From NCBI GenBank assembly GCA_044425815.1, contig JAWXVA010000007.1, positions 1 through 47,823 on the forward strand: DNA of 47,823 nucleotides, given 5' to 3'. Under the pieces are notes generated by a model. It was given only the letters and a program-made list of their open reading frames with translations. It searched no databases and was not told the origin of the DNA. This DNA comes from CAUPWF01 sp044425815 (GTDB lineage: Bacteria > Bacillota > Clostridia > Lachnospirales > Lachnospiraceae). Positions 41,769 to 47,823 of the stretch are shown here, piece after piece (position 1 is the stretch's first letter; each line of letters begins with the position of its first letter). The translations under genes were made by a program, and so were the position numbers.

Positions 41769-44700
41769 TTACATATCAAACAATGACAGTTGATTACTCT
41801 TAGGTAAATCCCCGAACATATTTAATTTCGCCATCAAATCAATAGCTGTTTGCGTTGCTTTTGTTCTTTGCCTGAAATCATCAAGAGATAAATATTTCCC
41901 ACATTTACCTGCTTGTTCTACAGCCTCTGCTGCCTTTTCGCCTAATCCTTCTATGGATGCTAGTGACGGCATTAATTTCCCATCGATAATCTGAAATTCT
42001 TTTGCTTTTGCCGTATAAATATCAAGCGGCATAAATTCTAAACCTCTCGCATACATTTCTTGAACTAATCGCATATCTTTCATTGTTTCTTGCTCTTTGT
42101 TTGAGAGTTCATTACTTCTATGTTTATAATCATTCATATAATATTCTAACGTATCACGCCCCTGGCACATAATTTCATAAGAAAATGCATCTGCACGAAT
42201 ACTAAAATAAGCACCATAATAAGCAAGTGGATAATTTAATTTGCAGTATGCGATACGATACGCCATCATAACATAGGCTGCTGCATGTGCTTTAGGGAAC
42301 ATATATTTGATTTTCAAACAAGAATCGATATACCACTGCGGTACATTCGCCGCCAGCATAGCTTCTATCCAATCTGGTTTTAATCCTTTCCCCTTTCTTA
42401 CACTCTCCATAATCGTAAAGGACAATCCACTTTCCATTCCCGTGTTAATCAAAAAGGTCATAATATCATCACGGGTACAAATAGCAGTAGAAATAGTTGC
42501 TAATCCTTCCTGAATCAAAGTCTGCGCATTCCCAAGCCACACGTCTGTACCATGAGATAGCCCTGAAATACGAATCAAATCCGACAAGCTCTGTGGTTTT
42601 GCATCTACTACCATTTGAATTACAAAGTCTGTACCAAATTCTGGAATTCCTAAGCAGCCCACTGGTGTTCCTCCTATATCGCTTGGTGAAATTCCTAATA
42701 CCTCTGTTCCTGCAAACATATCCATTACGCCTTTATCATCTAAAGGAATATGAGTTGCATCAAACGGTTCTCCTGTGATTTTAGGCACTAAATCTTCTAG
42801 CATCTTAATCATGGTCGGATCATCATGCCCTAGAATATCTAATTTCAACAAGTTGTGATCTATAGAATGATAGTCAAAATGTGTAGTAATAATATCTGTT
42901 TTCATATCATTAGCAGGATGCTGAACTGGTGTAAATGAATTTATATTTTCTCCATGTGGTAATACTATGATTCCTCCTGGATGTTGACCTGTACTACGAC
43001 GAATCTTTGTACACCCTTGTAATAGACGATTAATCTCACAAGTTCGCTTGGAAACTCCTCGTTCTTCATAATAATTCCTCACATATCCGAAGGCTGTTTT
43101 CTCAGCGAGTGTTCCAATTGTTCCTGCTTTAAATGTCTGCCCTTTTCCAAATAAAACCTCTGTATATCTATGTGCATTTGCTTGATATTCTCCTGAAAAA
43201 TTAAGGTCAATATCAGGTTCCTTATCCCCATAGAATCCTAGGAATGTCTCAAATGGAATATCAAATCCATCTTTCGTCAATGGTTTCCCACATTTAGGGC
43301 ATACTTTATCTGGCATATCAAATCCACAACCACCAGCGTATTCTTTCACCTCTTCCGAATCAAACTCACTATAAAAACATGAACCGCAACGATAATGTGG
43401 GCTTAGTGGATTTACCTCTGTTATTCCCGCCATTGTTGCGACAAATGATGATCCTACCGATCCACGCGAACCTACTAAGTACCCTGCGTCTACCGAATCC
43501 CATACTAATTTCTGGGCAATAATATACATGACTGAATACCCATTACTTATGATGGAATTCAACTCTCGCTCTAATCTAGCTACTACCATTTCTGGCAAGT
43601 CTTTTCCATACCATTCATGAGCCTTATCATAACAAATATCACGTAGTTCTTGATCCGAATTTTCAATAACCGGCGGGCATTTATCTGGTCGAACAGGTGT
43701 GATCTTTTCCACCATATCTGCAATTGTATTCGTGCTTTCCACTACCACTTCATACGCCTTATCTGCGCCCAAATATTCAAATTCTGCTAACATTTCTTCT
43801 GTAGTGCGAAGAAATAATGGTGGTTGATTGTCTGCATCTGCAAATCCTTTTCCCGCCATAATAATCGCACGATATGTTGCATCTTCTGGATCTAGAAAAT
43901 GCACATCACAAGTAGCGACTACTGGTTTATTGAACTGTTCCCCTAGCTTCACTATTTTCTTATTAATATCAATCAAATCGTCATTGCTATTAATCTGACT
44001 AAACTTATCACTTTCTAACATAAATTGATTATTTCCAAGTGGTTGTATCTCATAATAATCATAAAAGTCTGCTAATTTCGCAATCTGCTCACTTGATTTA
44101 TTATTTAAAAACGCTTGATACAATTCTCCCGCTTCACAGGCGCTCCCTATAATCAGACCTTCTTTGTATTGATTAAATAAACTTTTAGGTATTCTTGGTC
44201 TCCTAGCAAAATATGTCAAATGTGACATAGAAACCAACGAATATAAGTTGAATCTTCCGATAGTATTTTTCGCTAAAATAATAGCATGAAACGTAGGTAA
44301 TTTCCTGATAGCATTTGTATTCATTATCCCAAATTGATTTATCTCTTTTAAGTCAAAGATATGCTGTTCTTTTAACATTTCCAAAAATCGAAGAAAAATT
44401 TCTGCAGTCGCTCTTGCATCGTCTACCGCTCTATGGTGGTTTTCCAATGATATTCCAAGTGCCTTTGCTACGACGTTTAGTTTATACTTTGAGATATTTG
44501 GCAACAATACTCTTGCTAGCCCTACTGTGTCAAGCGATGTAAAATCTGGTACAATATCTTGATATCTGCAATTCTGTTCGATAAATCCAACATCAAAACT
44601 TGCATTATGTGCTACTAAAACTGCTTCTCCTACAAATTTTAAAAATTCTGGTAGAACTGCTTCTATCGTCGGTGCTTCCATCACCATATTATCATTAATA

Positions 44701-46223
44701 CCTGTTAATTGTTCTATCTTGAAAGGTATTGGACGCTCTGGATTAACAAAAGTTGAATATGTGTCGATTATTTCACCCTTCAAAACCTTTACAGCACCTA
44801 TTTCTATTATTTTATCCTTAATTGAACTAAATCCCGTTGTTTCGATATCAAATACAATATAGGTATCATCCAACGTCTGCCCTTTTTCATTAATTGCAAT
44901 ATCAGTTAAATCATCCACAATGTACGCTTCCATACCATAAATGATTTTAAAAGGATCATTTTTGTCGTAATTATCGAGTACATGATTGGCCACTGGGAAT
45001 GATTGTACTCCGCCATGATCTGTAATTGCAATTGCTTTATGCCCCCAGTCATGTGCACGATTTACAATTGCTTTAACATCTGAGACCCCATCCATATCAC
45101 TCATTTTTGTATGACAATGTAATTCAACTCTTTTCTGGCTACTCGTATCCATACGCTTTGTGGTAAAATCTGGAATCTTTTTAATTCCAAACACTGAACC
45201 AATAGTCAGTTCTTTGTCGAATTTATCTAATATCGTCATTCCTTTCACTTTAAGAAATGCACCTTTTTTTACTTCACTCGTCACTTCTGCTAGCTGCGCG
45301 TTTTTCACAAACATTTTTGCACGAATGGTATCTGTAAAATCTGTAACATCAAACATGATAATACTTTTTTCGTTACGAATTTCTCGAATTTCGACATCTA
45401 TTACTTTCCCACGAAATACAATTTCTCCCATTTCTGTAATCACTTGGTTTAGATCAATACATTCCTCTTCGAAATCTCTACCATAAATAACATCTGCATT
45501 ATCAGACTTCTTAACAGGTGGGGTGTAAAAGCTCTGTTTTTCATCTTTTTTCATTTCGCTCTTTTTGAAACTAGTTTCTCCTGCCGCCTTTTGCCCATTA
45601 TCTGTGGCACTTCCTTCTTGATTTTCTAACGCTTCGTTTTTACTCTGTTCTAAGTTGCGCATAATTCGATTGATTTCCTGTTGAATTTCAGCATTCGAAT
45701 CTATCTTACGTTTCCGTTGCATTTCTTGGTATTCCACGTGTATGTTAACAGTCATTTGACAGCGATTTTCAAATACATCACGTATCACACCCAAAATCAC
45801 ATCTTTCTTCCCTTCAGAAATAATGGATTCTTTCATCAAAATAGTCAAATCATCTTCATCTGTACACGAGAACTCCGAGCGCCTAAACATACTTCCGACA
45901 ATAACATTTTCTCGTTCTAACTCCAAAGCTACACTTTCTTTATACTCATTCATGAGGTGGAGCGGCGTATACTGCTCTGACAACTGAAATCTTTCCACTA
46001 TCTCGATCTTCATATCAGTATTTGCAAACATCTGCCCTTTGATTTTATTCTCTACTTCATAAATATTTTTTTTGAATATAAGATGTCTGCTCAAAATATA
46101 TATTTTTAATTTGTCTTTTAAAGAGGTAGTCGCAACTTTCGTCACTTCTACCTCTCCAAACAAATCTTTTAAATTTCCTTCCAATTGTAATGTTGGAAAT
46201 ACCTCAAAAAATAACTTATTCAT
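41769..46223 (-). CDS. polC: DNA polymerase III PolC-type
   Basis: Main replicative polymerase of low-GC Gram-positives. 1484 residues. An N-terminal tau-binding-type region (1-190) and a charged linker (190-245) are followed by an OB domain (about 260-345). PHP part a starts at RVELHCHTKMSD (H369, H371), and an inserted DEDDh exonuclease has D459/E461 in FDIETTGFSS. PHP part b follows (VATCDVHFLDPED). The zinc module is CGSC...GGCGF...CPKCG. The palm has PDIDLNFSGEYQ. The thumb, fingers and a helix-hairpin-helix end are also present. It begins 1 nt after the ispG stop with GGGGA as RBS, so it is coupled to ispG. Confidence 0.97.
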   Translation of the reverse strand: MNKLFFEVFPTLQLEGNLKDLFGEVEVTKVATTSLKDKLKIYILSRHLIFKKNIYEVENKIKGQMFANTDMKIEIVERFQLSEQYTPLHLMNEYKESVALELERENVIVGSMFRRSEFSCTDEDDLTILMKESIISEGKKDVILGVIRDVFENRCQMTVNIHVEYQEMQRKRKIDSNAEIQQEINRIMRNLEQSKNEALENQEGSATDNGQKAAGETSFKKSEMKKDEKQSFYTPPVKKSDNADVIYGRDFEEECIDLNQVITEMGEIVFRGKVIDVEIREIRNEKSIIMFDVTDFTDTIRAKMFVKNAQLAEVTSEVKKGAFLKVKGMTILDKFDKELTIGSVFGIKKIPDFTTKRMDTSSQKRVELHCHTKMSDMDGVSDVKAIVNRAHDWGHKAIAITDHGGVQSFPVANHVLDNYDKNDPFKIIYGMEAYIVDDLTDIAINEKGQTLDDTYIVFDIETTGFSSIKDKIIEIGAVKVLKGEIIDTYSTFVNPERPIPFKIEQLTGINDNMVMEAPTIEAVLPEFLKFVGEAVLVAHNASFDVGFIEQNCRYQDIVPDFTSLDTVGLARVLLPNISKYKLNVVAKALGISLENHHRAVDDARATAEIFLRFLEMLKEQHIFDLKEINQFGIMNTNAIRKLPTFHAIILAKNTIGRFNLYSLVSMSHLTYFARRPRIPKSLFNQYKEGLIIGSACEAGELYQAFLNNKSSEQIAKLADFYDYYEIQPLGNNQFMLESDKFSQINSNDDLIDINKKIVKLGEQFNKPVVATCDVHFLDPEDATYRAIIMAGKGFADADNQPPLFLRTTEEMLAEFEYLGADKAYEVVVESTNTIADMVEKITPVRPDKCPPVIENSDQELRDICYDKAHEWYGKDLPEMVVARLERELNSIISNGYSVMYIIAQKLVWDSVDAGYLVGSRGSVGSSFVATMAGITEVNPLSPHYRCGSCFYSEFDSEEVKEYAGGCGFDMPDKVCPKCGKPLTKDGFDIPFETFLGFYGDKEPDIDLNFSGEYQANAHRYTEVLFGKGQTFKAGTIGTLAEKTAFGYVRNYYEERGVSKRTCEINRLLQGCTKIRRSTGQHPGGIIVLPHGENINSFTPVQHPANDMKTDIITTHFDYHSIDHNLLKLDILGHDDPTMIKMLEDLVPKITGEPFDATHIPLDDKGVMDMFAGTEVLGISPSDIGGTPVGCLGIPEFGTDFVIQMVVDAKPQSLSDLIRISGLSHGTDVWLGNAQTLIQEGLATISTAICTRDDIMTFLINTGMESGLSFTIMESVRKGKGLKPDWIEAMLAANVPQWYIDSCLKIKYMFPKAHAAAYVMMAYRIAYCKLNYPLAYYGAYFSIRADAFSYEIMCQGRDTLEYYMNDYKHRSNELSNKEQETMKDMRLVQEMYARGLEFMPLDIYTAKAKEFQIIDGKLMPSLASIEGLGEKAAEAVEQAGKCGKYLSLDDFRQRTKATQTAIDLMAKLNMFGDLPKSNQLSLFDM

Positions 46224-46224
46224 T

Positions 46225-47280
46225 CTATTGTCCCCAATTTAATAACTCGTCACGTAATGTATCTAACAACTCATCTTCCGGCACTTTCTTCACTATCTCG
46301 CCTTTTTTAATTAATAGACCTTCTCCAGTACCACCTGCGATCCCTATATCTGCCTCTTTGGCTTCTCCTGGTCCATTTACCACACACCCCATAACTGCAA
46401 CCTTTATATCTAATGGAATATCTGCTACCATCTGTTCCACTTGATTAGCTAGTTGTATCAAATCAATCCTTGTTCTCCCACATGTCGGGCATGAGACTAC
46501 TTCAATTCCCCCTTCACGTAACCCTAAAGTTTTTAAAATCAATTTAGCTGTTTTAATCTCTTCCACTGGATCTCCCGTGAGCGATACACGTATTGTATCT
46601 CCTATTCCTTTCGGAAGAATCATCCCAAGTCCCAATGCTGATTTAATATTACCTGACCACACCGTACCCGACTCAGTAATCCCTACATGTAATGGGTATC
46701 TACACTGCGACGCAATAAGTTCATGCGCTTCTACACACATTAATACATCAGAAGATTTAATACTAACCACTAAATTATCATATCCTAGTTCTTCTACTAT
46801 GCGAACTTTATCTAAAGCACTCTCTACCAATCCCTCTGCTGTCACTCCATGATATTTCTCCACTAAATGTTTCTCTAGTGAACCGCTATTTACTCCAATT
46901 CGGATTGGAACATTATATTCTTTCGCTTTATCTACTACCGCCTTCACGCGTGTTATATCTCCGATATTTCCTGGATTAATTCGTATCTTATCTGCTCCAT
47001 TCTCAATCGCTGCTATCGCCAAACGATAGTCAAAATGAATATCTGCAACTAGTGGAATGTGGATTTGTTTCTTAATCTCTTTGAATGCAAGTGCAGCTTC
47101 CATCGTAGGGACTGTACATCTCACAATTTCACAGCCAGCATTCTCTAATGCTAGTATTTGTTTTACTGTAGCAGCTATATCTTCCGTCTTTGTATTCGTC
47201 ATGGATTGAATCGCTACAGGTTTTCCTCCACCTATCTCCACTCCACCTATTTTTATTATCTTTGAATGATCTCTATACAT
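46225..47280 (-). CDS. ispG: 4-hydroxy-3-methylbut-2-en-1-yl diphosphate synthase
   Basis: Reductive step of the MEP pathway (MEcPP to HMBPP), using a 4Fe-4S cluster. Ligands C264 and C267 (SCPTCGRTR) and C299 with E306 (MGCVVNGPGE) are in place. The TIM-barrel N-terminal part contains AIQSMTNTKT, VADIHFDYRLA and IRINPGNIG. The 351-residue length is the standard two-domain bacterial form. It has a consensus promoter and precedes polC, an arrangement shared with many Clostridia, where rseP often lies directly upstream; here rseP is elsewhere. Confidence 0.97.
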   Translation of the reverse strand: MYRDHSKIIKIGGVEIGGGKPVAIQSMTNTKTEDIAATVKQILALENAGCEIVRCTVPTMEAALAFKEIKKQIHIPLVADIHFDYRLAIAAIENGADKIRINPGNIGDITRVKAVVDKAKEYNVPIRIGVNSGSLEKHLVEKYHGVTAEGLVESALDKVRIVEELGYDNLVVSIKSSDVLMCVEAHELIASQCRYPLHVGITESGTVWSGNIKSALGLGMILPKGIGDTIRVSLTGDPVEEIKTAKLILKTLGLREGGIEVVSCPTCGRTRIDLIQLANQVEQMVADIPLDIKVAVMGCVVNGPGEAKEADIGIAGGTGEGLLIKKGEIVKKVPEDELLDTLRDELLNWGQ

Positions 47281-47351
47281 ATATGCTCCTTATTCTTACA
47301 CGTTCTTTCTTCCATACTAATCGCTTTTAATGTTTGTTTCATTGTTCTTAA

Positions 47352-47380
47352 ATTATACGTAGTTTCTTTCTTTATGTCAA
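47352..47380 (-). promoter_or_regulatory. Consensus sigma-A promoter of ispG-polC
   Basis: On the minus strand TTGACA (47375-47380) and TATAAT (47352-47357) are exactly 17 nt apart, a perfect consensus match in both elements. Confidence 0.93.
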
Positions 47381-47445
47381 CGACACCCCTTATAAACTAA
47401 TTGTAAATTATTTTAGCATGATTTTCTAACACTCTCATCACATCT

Positions 47446-47462
47446 CGTGTGTAATACACACG
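47446..47462. promoter_or_regulatory. Palindrome upstream of the XRE gene
   Basis: CGTGTGT-AAT-ACACACG is a perfect 7-3-7 dyad in the gap between ispG and the XRE regulator. It could be a protein-binding site. Confidence 0.5.
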
Positions 47463-47498
47463 CATCCAGCAACTTTTTGTTGAGTTTACGCACATATT

Positions 47499-47532
47499 TT
47501 GTTTGAAAAGTATAGAAATGGTAAAATATACC
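47499..47532 (+). promoter_or_regulatory. Candidate promoter of the XRE gene
   Basis: TTGTTT (47499-47504) and TAAAAT (47522-47527) are 17 nt apart. GGTAAAATATACC (47520-47532) is a short dyad (GGTA/TACC) across the -10 that could be an autoregulatory operator. Confidence 0.6.
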
Positions 47533-47554
47533 AAATATTAAGGAGTTATAGTCT

Positions 47555-47823
47555 ATGGAATTTAATGACAGATTAAAAGTACTACGAGAAACAAATGGTC
47601 TCACACAAGCTGAAATCGCACAGTATGTGGGTGTAAGTAGACCTACTATTTCTGGCTATGAAACTAGAGGGTATCAACCTAGTCACGAAAAGTTAAATAA
47701 ATTAGCAGAAATATTCAGTGTATCCATTGACTATCTTCTAAATGGTGGACCACAAGACAATGAATTGTTGCAACGTCACAATGAACGAAATAAACAATTA
47801 CGTATCACTTTGTCACAACGTTG
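47555..47823 (+). CDS. XRE-family HTH regulator, 3' end cut by window edge
   Basis: At least 89 codons from the ATG, open to the end of the window. The N-terminal helix-turn-helix reads DRLKVLRETNGLTQAEIAQYVGVSRPTISGYETRG, then KLNKLAEIFSVSIDYLLNG, the standard XRE/Cro pattern. After it comes a charged helix (NELLQRHNERNKQLRI). AGGAG lies 9 nt before the start. It is divergent from ispG. What lies beyond the DNA-binding domain is unknown. Confidence 0.9.
   Translation, partial: MEFNDRLKVLRETNGLTQAEIAQYVGVSRPTISGYETRGYQPSHEKLNKLAEIFSVSIDYLLNGGPQDNELLQRHNERNKQLRITLSQR

Noticed and set aside
47413..47604. 63-codon minus-strand ORF near the right end
   Set aside because: It overlaps the start of the XRE gene antisense and covers its promoter region; no RBS.
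1..47823. tRNA or rRNA genes
   Set aside because: I saw no cloverleaf-like segments with a GGTTCGAATCC-type T arm and CCA-proximal stem, and no rRNA sequence in any intergenic gap.

Overview
The window is low-GC DNA from an endospore-forming Clostridia-type Firmicute, most likely a Lachnospiraceae relative. The grounds are PolC-type replicase, SpoVB- and SpoIIM-family proteins, a SleC-like spore cortex-lytic protein, RNase Y, a Bacillus-type SOS box (CGAAC-N4-GTTCG) in front of recA, strong AGGAGG ribosome binding sites and TTGACA/TATAAT promoters. No species call is possible from sequence reading alone. Almost everything is on the minus strand and most of it is chromosomal housekeeping.

Layout from left to right. 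(1) 1-1142 is a small accessory patch: a DUF3990 protein cut by the window edge, a 47-residue DUF2200-like protein, a 55-residue membrane protein and a cluster of short intergenic repeats. (2) 1143-3625 holds pgk and gap with a promoter and an inter-gene terminator. (3) 3641-9402 holds a HisJ-type PHP phosphatase and a five-gene operon (lipoprotein binding protein, two permeases, ATPase, PHP phosphoesterase) preceded by operator-like repeats. (4) 9560-12966 is the iron-sulfur/thiolation operon iscR-iscS-iscU-mnmA, with promoter, IscR-like site and terminator. (5) 13015-16248 holds a SpoVB-family flippase convergent with nudF-spoIIM-xerD; the XerD has lost its catalytic residues. (6) 16327-19766 holds rny, recX and recA with clear promoters and a LexA box. 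(7) 20037-21302 is the SleC-like gene. (8) 21438-26632 is pyrH-frr-uppS-cdsA-dxr-rseP.

(9) 26643-31655 is the most unusual part: an apparent operon of a bacterial PH-domain protein, a CHASE2 adenylate cyclase, a membrane-anchored FecR-domain protein with long repeats, and a Nif11-like double-glycine leader peptide. No modification enzyme or exporter for the peptide is visible. (10) 31715-33337 holds a short prepilin-peptidase homologue and a divergent PHP phosphoesterase. (11) 33355-33691 has no gene but holds a 175-nt near-palindromic element and a second stem-loop. (12) 33708-39897 holds purL and the membrane pyrophosphatase hppA. (13) 40038-41706 holds a Lit-like (TIGR01906) membrane protein divergent from a LysR regulator. 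(14) 41769-47380 is ispG-polC with a consensus promoter, and the window ends in a truncated XRE regulator.

Functional links. iscRSU and mnmA couple cysteine desulfuration to Fe-S assembly and tRNA 2-thiolation, and IspG needs a 4Fe-4S cluster. Dxr and IspG belong to the same MEP isoprenoid pathway, and UppS uses its product to make undecaprenyl-PP for the wall. CdsA feeds phospholipid synthesis. HppA can remove the pyrophosphate made by these biosynthetic reactions. The genes pyrH...rseP and ispG-polC, often contiguous in related bacteria, are here about 15 kb apart.
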